Shown: positions 50,168 to 59,111 of the stretch, one piece after another
Position numbering within the stretch: position 1 is the first letter of the stretch
Layout: the number at the start of each line of letters is the position of its first letter
Origin: Terriglobus roseus
Lineage (GTDB): Bacteria; Acidobacteriota; Terriglobia; Terriglobales; Acidobacteriaceae
Direction: 5' to 3'
Length of the DNA: 64,000 nt
Assembly: GCF_900102185.1 (NCBI RefSeq)
Contig: NZ_LT629690.1
Location: 558,001-622,000, forward strand
Translations under genes and position numbers: made by a program
Notes under the pieces: generated by a model
Databases searched by the model: none
What the model was told of the DNA's origin: nothing
What the model saw: the letters and a program-made list of their open reading frames with translations, nothing else

Positions 50168-51731
50168 TGAGGGTGTCTATACGATTGGCTTCTGAGGATG
50201 TGGCTTGTGCCTCGCGGCTGACGGCGTCATACGGTAGCGCGATGGTGAAGACTGTGCCCTTGCCTTCGCGGCTGCGGACGCTCAGCTTGCCGCGGTGACG
50301 GTCCACAATCTCCTGGCTGATCCAGAGCCCCAGACCGGTGCCCACAATGCCTTTGGTGGTGTAGAAGGGGCGGAAGATTTTCTCCTGCACTTCTTTAGGA
50401 ATGCCGCTGCCATTGTCTGCAACGGTCAAAACCAGCATGGCGGCTCCCGTTCGCGGATCGTGGGCCTTGCGGCTGCGCAATAGGAGGTTGCCTCCACCGT
50501 GCGGCATGGCATCCAGTGCGTTGCCCACCAGGTTGCTGATGACCTGACGTATCTCACCTTCGAAACAACGTACCGGCGGGGCATCTCGATGACGTTCCTT
50601 CACCGTAGCGGATGCGTTGACCAGCTTGCCGTGAAAGACGGAGCGAACACTTTCCATGAGCGCTTCGCCCGAAACTTCCTGCGGACTGCTGGCCTGCTTA
50701 TGAAAACGCAGGGTCTGGCTGGTGATGTGCGCGACTCTTTGTAGCTCGGTCTCCGCCTGCAGGATGAATTCCTGCGCATCTTCGATGCGGGTGCTGTGGC
50801 GTGCGAGATACAACAGGTTCGTGACCGATTCCAGTGGATTGTTGATCTCGTGTGCAATGGATGCGGCGAGGCGTCCAACGGCGGCCAGCTTCTCGCTCTC
50901 CATGAGAGCCTGTTCGGCTTTTTTCTGCTGCGTGATTTCCAGTGAAGCCGCGGTAATGCCCTGGATGGTGCCGTCTGGACCCGTGACAGGGAAATAGCTC
51001 ACGGTCCAGTAACGGTAATTATCTGGGTCGGTGACGACACTGCCTTCCAATGGAAAGTTGATGACAGGAACACCGGTTGCGACCTGGTCGAAGAGTTCGC
51101 GCAAACCTTCAATGGGCGCCATCTCTGTCAGCGTGCGACCCACGATCTCTTCCGGTTTCAGACCGAAGAACGCTGCCTGCCTGTCATTCAGGCGGACGTA
51201 GTGATAGTCATCGAGATCGAAGAGTGCGAGGCCGATGGGGGCGGTGCGATAGAGCGATTCAATCTCTGCAAGTTGCTGTTCCACCTCGCGCGTCTTGACT
51301 TCCAGAGCCTCGCGGTTGGCACGGCCACGTGTGATGTCACGGAAAAAGAGAATGATGCCGTCATCCGACGGCATGGCGTGGATATCGAACCAAAGATTGA
51401 GCGGCTCGCCGTAAAACGCCTCGAAGCGTGTGGCGATGCCTTCGTCCATGGTGCGGTGATAGTTGATCCAATAGGGCGAGCTGGGAACAGCTGCTTCCGG
51501 AAAAGCCTCCCACAGGTTTATGCCCAGGATCTGCCCGCGCGGCGCCAAAATCTGCTCGGCACGGAGGTTCAGAAAAGTAACGACGAAGTCATGGTTGAGA
51601 AAGAGGATCGCATCGGAAGTGGCGTCGAAGAATTGCGACATCATCCGGCGTATCGAATCCTGATCACTCGGTAACACGTTAGCCGGAAGCTTCAAAGCAA
51701 ATGGATCCGTCGAGGCAAAATTGAACAGCAA
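50160..51731 (-). CDS. PAS-domain sensor histidine kinase
   Basis: A 523-residue cytoplasmic-type sensor without clear membrane helices. Two PAS domains (about 30-145, with DAILFLNHDFVVTFLNLRAE; and 155-270, RTAPIGLALFDLDDYHYVRL) precede a histidine-containing dimerisation helix (SIAHEINNPLESVTNLLYLA, His the phosphoacceptor) and an ATPase domain (NLVGNALDAMPHGG, DNGSGIPKEVQEKIF, GTGLGLWISQEIVDRH). The start is uncertain (TTG at 51731; no ribosome-binding site). No response-regulator gene adjoins, so it is an orphan kinase with an unknown signal. Confidence 0.9.
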   Translation of the reverse strand: MLFNFASTDPFALKLPANVLPSDQDSIRRMMSQFFDATSDAILFLNHDFVVTFLNLRAEQILAPRGQILGINLWEAFPEAAVPSSPYWINYHRTMDEGIATRFEAFYGEPLNLWFDIHAMPSDDGIILFFRDITRGRANREALEVKTREVEQQLAEIESLYRTAPIGLALFDLDDYHYVRLNDRQAAFFGLKPEEIVGRTLTEMAPIEGLRELFDQVATGVPVINFPLEGSVVTDPDNYRYWTVSYFPVTGPDGTIQGITAASLEITQQKKAEQALMESEKLAAVGRLAASIAHEINNPLESVTNLLYLARHSTRIEDAQEFILQAETELQRVAHITSQTLRFHKQASSPQEVSGEALMESVRSVFHGKLVNASATVKERHRDAPPVRCFEGEIRQVISNLVGNALDAMPHGGGNLLLRSRKAHDPRTGAAMLVLTVADNGSGIPKEVQEKIFRPFYTTKGIVGTGLGLWISQEIVDRHRGKLSVRSREGKGTVFTIALPYDAVSREAQATSSEANRIDTLKP

Positions 51732-51755
51732 AGATTGTGATGCAGCGAACCGGCC

Positions 51756-52373
51756 TTACGACAACCGGTAACGTCTATCTTCCGTGCGATATCGGCCGCT
51801 AAGCACACGGGCAATCGCTTCTGGATAAGCCTGATGTTCCTGTTCGAGGATGCGTGCCGAGAGTGATGTCTCATCATCCGCGTCCTCAACCGGTACAACG
51901 CGTTGCAGGATGATCACACCATGGTCAACGGCTTCGTCCACAAAGTGCACGGTGCATCCTGCCACCTTGGCACCGTAGTCCAACGCCTGCTTCTGCGCGT
52001 CCAATCCGGGGAAGGACGGCAGCAGCGACGGGTGGATATTCAAGATGCGGTCCGGGAACGCGCGGATGAAGTCTGGCGATAGCACTCGCATATAGCCGGC
52101 GAGGATGACCAGATCAATCTCGTGAGCATTCAGGGCAGCGATCATCCTGGCATCGTGCTCAGCGCGCGGCACGCCTTTGGAGACGTACGCCTCGGTGGCG
52201 AGGCCCCGTTCCTGGGCGGCTGCAAGGCCGGGTGCATCTGCAATGTTTGAGAGCACCACAGCAATCTCGCAGCCTGTCAGAGAGCCTTTAGCGATGGCGT
52301 CGGCGATGGCAATGAAGTTTGATCCGCGACCGCTGAGCAGAACTCCAAGCCGCGCCTTGCGAGCCTCGCTCAT
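51756..52373 (-). CDS. purN: Phosphoribosylglycinamide formyltransferase
   Basis: A 205-residue purine enzyme that transfers a formyl group from 10-formyl-THF to GAR. Seen: GVLLSGRGSNFIAIADAIAK, AGYMRVLSPDFI, and the catalytic segment ILNIHPSLLPSFPGLDAQKQ, with GCTVHFVDEAVDHGVIILQ. The ATG at 52373 overlaps the purM stop by four bases (ATGA), so the two purine genes are coupled. The longer frame beyond is purM in another frame. Confidence 0.96.
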   Translation of the reverse strand: MSEARKARLGVLLSGRGSNFIAIADAIAKGSLTGCEIAVVLSNIADAPGLAAAQERGLATEAYVSKGVPRAEHDARMIAALNAHEIDLVILAGYMRVLSPDFIRAFPDRILNIHPSLLPSFPGLDAQKQALDYGAKVAGCTVHFVDEAVDHGVIILQRVVPVEDADDETSLSARILEQEHQAYPEAIARVLSGRYRTEDRRYRLS

Positions 52374-53452
52374 ACGTAGTTCACGCGGCGTTCGCCACGT
52401 GCAATGCGGCCGATTACGTGGAAGCGTTCGTTGGCGCGGTTCAGGATGGCCTTGGCCTTCTTCGCAGCTTCTGCAGGAACAACGACGATCATGCCGATGC
52501 CCATGTTGAAGGTGCGCATCATCTCGTCCTGATCCACCTGTCCGAGCGTTTGCAGGTGCTGGAAGAGTGGTGGAACTTCCCACGAACTAAGCTCCACCTG
52601 CGCCGCAAGGCCCTTGGGCAGAATGCGCGGCAGGTTTTCCGTGATGCCGCCGCCGGTGATGTGTGCCATGCCGGTCACAACGCCCGCGGAGGTGAGCTTT
52701 TTCAGGATGCTGAGGTAGCTGCGGTGCTGGCGCATCAGGGCCGCGCCGGTCTTGTCCTTCAGCTCATTGATGTACTGGTCTGCGCCGTACTTTGCTACTT
52801 CAAATAGCAGCTTGCGGGCGAGGGAATAGCCGTTGGTGTGCAGGCCGTTGGAGGGCAAGCCGAAGAGCACATCGCCTGCTTGGATCTTGTCGCCAGTGAT
52901 GATGTGGTCGCGATTGACTACGCCCACGATAAAGCCAGCGAGATCGTATTCGCCTTCCGAGTAGAAGCCGGGCATCTGCGCAGTTTCGCCACCGATTAGC
53001 GCACAACCGTTGGCACGGCAGGCTTCGCTGAGGCCTTCCACAACCTTCTCCAGAACGCCGCCTTCGAGCTTGCCGGTAGCGAGATAGTCCAGGAAGAAGA
53101 GAGGCGTGGCGCCCTGCACAGCGATGTCGTTGACGCAGTGGTTTACCAGGTCGCAGCCCACGGTGTGGTGGATGCCGAGTTCAAAGGCGACCTTCAGCTT
53201 GGTGCCCACGCCGTCGGCGCTGGAGACCAGAACAGGGTCAGGATACTTGGCCAGATCAAGGCCAAATAGGCCGCCGAAGCCGCCGATTTCACTGAGGACG
53301 CCCTTGTTGAACGTCTTGCGCGCGAGCATCTTGATGCGCTGCTTAGTGCGGTCGCCTTCAGAGATGTCTACACCGGCGTCAGCATAGGTGACGGGCTTTG
53401 TCTTTACGGCGGTTTTGGTTGCGGCCTTGGTTGCTTTGGTGCCTGCGTTCAC
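52370..53452 (-). CDS. purM: Phosphoribosylformylglycinamidine cyclo-ligase
   Basis: A 360-residue AIR synthetase that closes the imidazole ring in purine synthesis. Signatures: TYADAGVDISEGDRTKQRIK, LVSSADGVGTKLKVAFELG, CVNDIAVQGATPLFFLDYLA, ALIGGETAQMPGFYSEGEYD, and HITGGGITENLPRILP. A basic, Ala/Lys-rich extension of about 20 residues precedes the domain. The GTG at 53452 is chosen because AAGGG lies seven bases upstream and it gives near-normal length; the open frame back to 54496 is a shadow of hemL. Coupled to purN. Confidence 0.95.
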   Translation of the reverse strand: MNAGTKATKAATKTAVKTKPVTYADAGVDISEGDRTKQRIKMLARKTFNKGVLSEIGGFGGLFGLDLAKYPDPVLVSSADGVGTKLKVAFELGIHHTVGCDLVNHCVNDIAVQGATPLFFLDYLATGKLEGGVLEKVVEGLSEACRANGCALIGGETAQMPGFYSEGEYDLAGFIVGVVNRDHIITGDKIQAGDVLFGLPSNGLHTNGYSLARKLLFEVAKYGADQYINELKDKTGAALMRQHRSYLSILKKLTSAGVVTGMAHITGGGITENLPRILPKGLAAQVELSSWEVPPLFQHLQTLGQVDQDEMMRTFNMGIGMIVVVPAEAAKKAKAILNRANERFHVIGRIARGERRVNYV

Positions 53453-53589
53453 GTTCGATCCCTTGCGTCTTTGTCGCGGAGTAGTTGGCTGCGGTGTAAG
53501 GCGGTCGGCGGCGCTTTGCTGCGTGAGCTTTGAGGATATCAGGCGTGGGGTGTGGTACAGGGGCTCTGAGGCCGTTCTGAGAGGAACTT

Positions 53590-53595
53590 TATACT
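53590..53595 (+). promoter_or_regulatory. TATACT box, likely leaderless hemL promoter
   Basis: TATACT ends seven bases before the hemL ATG at 53603. No separate ribosome-binding site is needed if transcription begins at the start codon, as suggested for several other genes in the window. Confidence 0.45.
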
Positions 53596-53602
53596 TTTCC
53601 TG

Positions 53603-54898
53603 ATGTCTCTTTCTCTGAATCGCTCCCGTGAACTCCAGCAGCGCGCTGAGGCGCTCATCCCCGGAGGCGTTGACTCGCCCGTGCGGGCCTTTCGCTCCGT
53701 CGGCGGCGATCCGCCGTTTGTGGAACGCGCGGAGGGCGCGTATCTGTTCGATGCGGACGGCAATCGCTACATCGACTACTTCGGCTCGTGGGGGCCGATG
53801 ATCCTGGGCCATGCTGAACCCAAGGTGACGGCTGCGGTGCAGGCGGCTGCGACGAAGGGCACGAGCTTTGGTGCGTCCACCGCGGCCGAGGCGGAACTTG
53901 CTGCGATGGTGATGCAGTGTGTGCCGTCCATTGAAAAACTGCGCTTTGTTTCCAGTGGCACAGAAGCGGTGATGAGTGCCATTCGCGTGGCTCGCGCATT
54001 TACGCATCGCAATCGCATTCTGAAGTTTGAGGGCTGCTATCACGGCCACTCCGACGCTCTGCTGGTGAAGGCCGGCAGCGGTGTGGCGACGTTGGGTATC
54101 CCTGGTTCTGCCGGCATCCCCATGGAGACAACGCAGTTCACCACGGCCATTCGCTACAACGATCTGGCTGAGGTGGAGGCGGTGTTCGCGAAGCATCCCG
54201 GCGAGATTGCCTGCGTGATCCTGGAGCCGGTGGTGGGTAACGCAGGAACGATTCTGCCGCAGCCGGATTTCCTGGAAGGTCTGCGTGAGATCTGCACACG
54301 TGAAGGCACGCTGCTGATTTTTGACGAGGTGATGACAGGTTTCCGTGTGTCGCTGGGCGGCGTGCAGTCGCTCTACGGCATCACCCCGGATCTGACGACC
54401 CTGGGCAAGATTATCGGTGGTGGATTGCCAGTGGGTGCGTTCGGTGGTCGTGCGGAGATTATGAATCTGTTGGCGCCGTTGGGTCCTGTTTATCAAGCGG
54501 GAACGCTTAGCGGCAATCCGCTGGCCATGGCTGCGGGCATTGCGACATTGCGGCAGTTAATCGACGGTGGCGATGCGCTGTATGACCAGCTAGCAGAGAT
54601 CACCAGCCTTGTTGCGCATGGTGTAGCGCGGGAGGCAAAGAAGGCAGGCGTGGATCTTTGGGTTGCGGGAACGGGCTCAATGTTTACGTGGTTCTTCCAG
54701 CAAGGCCCGGTGCGTAACTTTGAGGATGCTTCCAAGAGCGACACAGGTCGTTTCGGGAAGTTTCATCGCGGCATGCTGGAACGTGGTGTGTGGCTACCGC
54801 CTTCGCAGTTTGAGGCTGCATTTGTGTCGTTGCAGCATGGCGAAGTAGAGGTGGAAGCCACCATTGCTGCTGCGCGTGACGTGTTTGCTTCGCTCTAA
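53603..54898 (+). CDS. hemL: Glutamate-1-semialdehyde 2,1-aminomutase
   Basis: A 431-residue PLP enzyme making 5-aminolevulinate for heme and related tetrapyrroles. Visible: [75 protein letters not shown], and [19 protein letters not shown] with the PLP-binding Lys. Full length. Converges with the GNAT gene; the two stop codons overlap. Confidence 0.96.
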   Translation: MSLSLNRSRELQQRAEALIPGGVDSPVRAFRSVGGDPPFVERAEGAYLFDADGNRYIDYFGSWGPMILGHAEPKVTAAVQAAATKGTSFGASTAAEAELAAMVMQCVPSIEKLRFVSSGTEAVMSAIRVARAFTHRNRILKFEGCYHGHSDALLVKAGSGVATLGIPGSAGIPMETTQFTTAIRYNDLAEVEAVFAKHPGEIACVILEPVVGNAGTILPQPDFLEGLREICTREGTLLIFDEVMTGFRVSLGGVQSLYGITPDLTTLGKIIGGGLPVGAFGGRAEIMNLLAPLGPVYQAGTLSGNPLAMAAGIATLRQLIDGGDALYDQLAEITSLVAHGVAREAKKAGVDLWVAGTGSMFTWFFQQGPVRNFEDASKSDTGRFGKFHRGMLERGVWLPPSQFEAAFVSLQHGEVEVEATIAAARDVFASL

Positions 54899-55587
54899 GG
54901 TTGCTGCGACAGTTTGAGGAAGTCAACCTCGCCCGTTGTGACGAAGCAGAGTGCTTTGTAGATGGCAATGGCGCGTGCGTTGGTGCTGACGCTGTGCAGG
55001 TAAGGGAGATCTCCTGATCCGTCGGCTAGCAAACGCTGGATGAGGTGTTGTGCGTAGCCCTTGCCGGTGTGGCCTGGGCGCGTGCACACGCCGCTGATCT
55101 CTCGCAGGCCAGGCATGCGCGTGCGATGGCCTGCCATGGCGACTAGCTGTCCGTTCTCACGAATGCCGATGTAACGGCCCAAGCGGTAGGTCTCTGCGCG
55201 GAAGTATCCGGGGAACGCAGCCTGGGTCAGTTCGACCATCTCATGCGATTCTGCCGCGCCAAGTTCACATTCGTTTAGTAGCGGAGCAGGCGTGGTGAAG
55301 TGTTTGCGTGGCTGCCATGCCATCTGCACGCAGACTGCGTGGATTGCATCCGGCATTTCTGCGGCCATGCGCGGGATGACACCGATGAAATTGGTGTCCG
55401 TATCGCGGCGCAGTTGTACTGGATCGATTTTTGTTTCGGGTGTTGCGACTGTCGTGAAAGGAAGTATCTCCGGGCGATAACGCAATGCTCCGCCAACGTG
55501 CTCTCCGAAGGCGCTTTGGGCTGTGGTGAGCGCGCTGTAGAACGGGTTCGAGAGATATGCCTGTTGTGCTTCGCTGAGAAGAGGCAT
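54895..55587 (-). CDS. GNAT-family N-acetyltransferase
   Basis: A 230-residue protein. The C-terminal half (about 120-230) is a GNAT domain with the acetyl-CoA motif [20 protein letters not shown], preceded by [20 protein letters not shown] and followed by [20 protein letters not shown]. The N-terminal half is helical and without assigned role. The substrate is not readable. It overlaps hemL by four bases at the stop codons. Confidence 0.88.
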   Translation of the reverse strand: MPLLSEAQQAYLSNPFYSALTTAQSAFGEHVGGALRYRPEILPFTTVATPETKIDPVQLRRDTDTNFIGVIPRMAAEMPDAIHAVCVQMAWQPRKHFTTPAPLLNECELGAAESHEMVELTQAAFPGYFRAETYRLGRYIGIRENGQLVAMAGHRTRMPGLREISGVCTRPGHTGKGYAQHLIQRLLADGSGDLPYLHSVSTNARAIAIYKALCFVTTGEVDFLKLSQQP

Positions 55588-55623
55588 GGGATTATTGTGC
55601 GCCTTTCATCGGTGCATAACGAA

Positions 55624-55645
55624 GGGCCACGATCGCTCGTGGCCC
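55624..55645 (-). terminator. Hairpin after the superoxide dismutase gene
   Basis: GGGCCACGA pairs with TCGTGGCCC around a four-base loop, 24 bases after the sod stop on the minus strand. The following T-run is weak. Confidence 0.55.
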
Positions 55646-55668
55646 AGGGTTATGGTTAATCAAGTGAA

Positions 55669-56283
55669 CTAGTACTTCTTCGCCTTTTCGAAACGCTTGT
55701 TGACCTCTTCCCAGTTCACGGTGTTCCACCATGCAGCCAGGTAGTCGGGGCGACGGTTCTGGTAGTTCAGGTAGTACGCGTGCTCCCAAACGTCGTTGCC
55801 CAGGATGGGATAGCTGCCGGTGGAGATGGGGCTGTCCTGGTTCGGCGTGGTCACAATGGTGAGCTTGCCGCCCTTGAAGATGAGCCATCCCCAGCCGCTG
55901 CCGAACTGCTTCGCGGTGGTTTCGTTGAAGGTCTTCTTGAAGGTCTCAAAGTCGCCGAAGTCGGCCTTGATCTGGTCAGCGATTGCGCCCGTCGGAGCGC
56001 CACCGCCATTGGGCTTCATGATCTCCCAGAACATGGTGTGGTTGGAGTGACCGCCACCGTTGTTGCGCACTACGCCGCGCACATCTTCCGGAATGGCATT
56101 CAGATCCTTCAGCAGGTCGTCCACAGACTTGGTTCCAAGTTCGGGGTGCTTCTCCACCGCGCCGTTCAGATTGTTCACGTAGGTGGCGTGGTGCTTATCG
56201 TGGTGAAGCTTCATGGTCGCTTCATCAATGTGCGGCTCCAGGCCGTTGTACGCGTAAGGAAGTGGCGGAAGTTCGAAAGGCAC
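55669..56283 (-). CDS. Superoxide dismutase (Fe/Mn family)
   Basis: A 204-residue enzyme that dismutates superoxide. Metal ligands and signatures: [52 protein letters not shown], and [19 protein letters not shown]. The GTG at 56283 has AGGAGAA upstream and gives the normal family start ([19 protein letters not shown]). An ATG at 56340 would add 19 residues. Iron or manganese use cannot be told by eye. Confidence 0.95.
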   Translation of the reverse strand: MPFELPPLPYAYNGLEPHIDEATMKLHHDKHHATYVNNLNGAVEKHPELGTKSVDDLLKDLNAIPEDVRGVVRNNGGGHSNHTMFWEIMKPNGGGAPTGAIADQIKADFGDFETFKKTFNETTAKQFGSGWGWLIFKGGKLTIVTTPNQDSPISTGSYPILGNDVWEHAYYLNYQNRRPDYLAAWWNTVNWEEVNKRFEKAKKY

Positions 56284-56521
56284 GGTGTTCTTCTCCTTGG
56301 GGTGCTGCTCTGTCTTGGGGGAACTTGTTGGTGCGTCCATTATGAAACAGCCAGGTTTCATTGTGACAACGCACATTTTGCCGTAGCACGAAGGTTGGAT
56401 GCCAGTGTGCTCACAGTGGATGCGCCGTTGTGTTGTGGATTGCAGAAAGCGGCGCAACTATCGATATTTCCGGTGCCAGAGCGTGTACATGCCCCGCCGG
56501 GTAGGGTGTAATGGAAGCAGC

Positions 56522-58951
56522 ATGAATGCATTGACCGCTGCTTACCGGTGGCTGAACGATCAGGGCCCAGCTTTTGGCGCACCCGGGCTGGAGGCACGCT
56601 GGACTTCCAGTAAGAAAGACGCCGTGTGTACCGCGTATGCCGCGTCTAGTCGCGTTTGGTACACCATCTCTCACGGCATTCTGAACGAGATTTATTACCC
56701 CACCATTGATCGCCCGCAGACGCGCGATATGGAACTGATCTTCACGGACGGCGAGACGTTCGTGCATGAAGAAAAACGCGATTTCGAGTTTGATTTTCAC
56801 TACATTGACCCGGATGCACTGGCAGTGCGCGTTGTGGCCAGCGATCTGGGCGGACGTTACACGGTAACGAAGGAATTCGTCTGCGATCCGCATCATCCCG
56901 TGGTGTTGATGCACGTGAAGGTGGAAGGCGAAGAGAGTGTTCTCTCGCGCCTGAAGTGCTATGCACTGCTCGCCCCTCATTTGAATGGCGGCGGTGCAGG
57001 GAACAGCGCGCGATCCATTGAAGTTGCAGGACGGCGTTCGATCCTGGCGTGGAAAGACAGCACATCCTTGGCCATGGGCGTGGATTGCGGATTTACGCGG
57101 ACTTCCTGCGGATATGTGGGATCGAGCGACGGCTATCAGGACTTGTCCGGCAACATGCGGATGGACTGGGAGTTTGGACAGGCGCTGGATGGCAACATTG
57201 CTGTAACAGGCGAAATTGACGTTGCGCGTAACCGAGAATTCACACTGGCGATTGCATTTGGTGATGGCTACCACGCGGCACTGGCGGGCATGATGCAGTC
57301 GCTGTCCGTGCCGTATGAATTGCATGTGAAGCGGTTTGTGGAGCAGTGGCATCGCGCAGCTTCACCGGAGCGGTTGGCAGCGGCATCGCATGATAGCGGC
57401 CGCCTGATGCGGATTAGCCACAACACCATTCTGGCGCACGAGGATAAGACGTATTCAGGTGCGTTCATTGCATCGGCCTCCATACCGTGGGGCAATGCGA
57501 AGGGCGATGACGATCTGGGCGGATACCACCTTGTGTGGACGCGCGACATGATCCAATCCGCAACCGCCTTGCTGGCGTGCGGACGCATTGATACAGCGCG
57601 TCGCGCGCTGGTGTATCTGGCGTGTACGCAGCGTCCGGATGGATCGTTTGCACAGAATTTCTGGATTGACGGAACGCCCTACTGGACCGGCATTCAGCTG
57701 GATGAAGTGGCGTTTCCCATCATGCTGGCTTGGCGTTTGTGGAAACTGGATGGACTAGGAAACTTTGATGTGTTCCCGTTCATCGAGCACGCTGCAGCGT
57801 TCCTTGTGCGTTATGCGCCAATTACTCAGCAGGAGCGTTGGGAAGAGGCTTCAGGTTATTCGCCTTCGACGCTTGCAACCGTGATTTCAGCGCTGGTGTG
57901 CGCGGCAGATGTGGCGCGTGCCCATCATTCGCCGGAATTGGCGAACTTCCTGGAAAGCTACGCCGACTGGCTTGAAGACCATCTGGATGAATGGACCGTT
58001 ACGAATGACGGCGTGCTTCATCCTGACATCAAGCGGCATTACGTACGCATTCAGCCGCCGAAGCCGGGTGAGAGTTTCTACAATCCTGACTTTGGGGAAG
58101 GCCGCTACAACATTGCCAATCGTGCGCCGGGTGAGCGTTACAACTTCGCGGCGAACGAGATCGTGGATGCGGGCTTCCTGGAGTTGGTGCGCTATGGTGT
58201 GCGGCGAGCGGATGACCCGTTGATCGTCGATTCGTTGAAGGTCATCGACAAAGTGTTGAAGATCGACACGCCCTATGGCGCGTGCTGGCGACGGTACAAC
58301 CACGATGGCTACGGGCAGCAGAAGGATGGCGAGCCGTTTATCCATTACGGACAGGGGCGCGCATGGCCCATTCTGACTGGTGAACGAGCACACTACGAGC
58401 TGGCCGGTGGCGGCGATTATGCGCAGTATGTAAAGGCGATTGAGCGTTTCAGCTCGTTCGGCGGTATGTTGCCGGAGCAGGTGTGGGACTACGCGGATAT
58501 GCCGGAGCAGGGACTGTACTTCGGCCGCAGCGCGGGTTCGGCACAACCGCTGGTGTGGGCCCATGCAGAGTACATCAAGCTATTGCGTTCGGTTGTAGAC
58601 GGTCGCGTGTTTGACCGTATCTCCGTGGTTGAGGAACGCTACGGTGTGCGGCGCGAGGAGCGTACGTTCCGGAGCGAAGTGGAATTTTTCCAGATCACAC
58701 GGCCAATTACGGAATTGCCTGCAGGGAAGCGTCTGCAGGTGCTGGACCCGTCGCGTTTCCGCGTGGTCTGGACGGTGGACGGGTGGGCAAACACCCACAA
58801 TACCGACGCAAGACTGGTAGGGTATCCAGGATTTGCGGCGGAACTGCCTCTTCCTCTGGAAGCAACCGGAACGCTGCAAATGACGCTGTTCTGGCCGCTG
58901 GAAAATCGGTGGCTGGGGCATAACTTCTCAGTGAATCTGTCAGGTGCGTGA
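56522..58951 (+). CDS. Glycoside hydrolase family 15, glucoamylase-type
   Basis: An 809-residue enzyme that releases glucose from alpha-glucans. The N-terminal super-sandwich domain (about 1-270) has RVWYTISHGILNEIYYPTID. The (alpha/alpha)6 barrel shows GGYHLVWTRDMIQSATALLA, RPDGSFAQNFWIDGTPYWTG, IQLDEVAFPIMLAWRLWKL, and MLPEQVWDYAD with the candidate catalytic Glu. No signal peptide is visible, so it acts in the cytoplasm, perhaps on glycogen or maltodextrins. GGAAG before the ATG at 56522 supports the start. It precedes pentose-phosphate genes. Confidence 0.93.
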   Translation: MNALTAAYRWLNDQGPAFGAPGLEARWTSSKKDAVCTAYAASSRVWYTISHGILNEIYYPTIDRPQTRDMELIFTDGETFVHEEKRDFEFDFHYIDPDALAVRVVASDLGGRYTVTKEFVCDPHHPVVLMHVKVEGEESVLSRLKCYALLAPHLNGGGAGNSARSIEVAGRRSILAWKDSTSLAMGVDCGFTRTSCGYVGSSDGYQDLSGNMRMDWEFGQALDGNIAVTGEIDVARNREFTLAIAFGDGYHAALAGMMQSLSVPYELHVKRFVEQWHRAASPERLAAASHDSGRLMRISHNTILAHEDKTYSGAFIASASIPWGNAKGDDDLGGYHLVWTRDMIQSATALLACGRIDTARRALVYLACTQRPDGSFAQNFWIDGTPYWTGIQLDEVAFPIMLAWRLWKLDGLGNFDVFPFIEHAAAFLVRYAPITQQERWEEASGYSPSTLATVISALVCAADVARAHHSPELANFLESYADWLEDHLDEWTVTNDGVLHPDIKRHYVRIQPPKPGESFYNPDFGEGRYNIANRAPGERYNFAANEIVDAGFLELVRYGVRRADDPLIVDSLKVIDKVLKIDTPYGACWRRYNHDGYGQQKDGEPFIHYGQGRAWPILTGERAHYELAGGGDYAQYVKAIERFSSFGGMLPEQVWDYADMPEQGLYFGRSAGSAQPLVWAHAEYIKLLRSVVDGRVFDRISVVEERYGVRREERTFRSEVEFFQITRPITELPAGKRLQVLDPSRFRVVWTVDGWANTHNTDARLVGYPGFAAELPLPLEATGTLQMTLFWPLENRWLGHNFSVNLSGA

Positions 58952-59111
58952 GACGGTTTTCGCACGCCGCCTGTACACTGATGGCTAAGCCCTGTTGACG
59001 TAAATGCACGGTTATGCGGGGCAGAAGCGTTTTGATAACTGAAGATGCGGCATGCTGCCGCAAACGTTGATCCGGCGCCCATGAGAGGCGACCACCAACC
59101 CAGAGGAACGA

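Noticed and set aside
53453-54496. Long N-terminal extension of the purM frame
   Set aside because: The extension lies opposite hemL and is antisense; the GTG at 53452 has a ribosome-binding site and normal PurM length.
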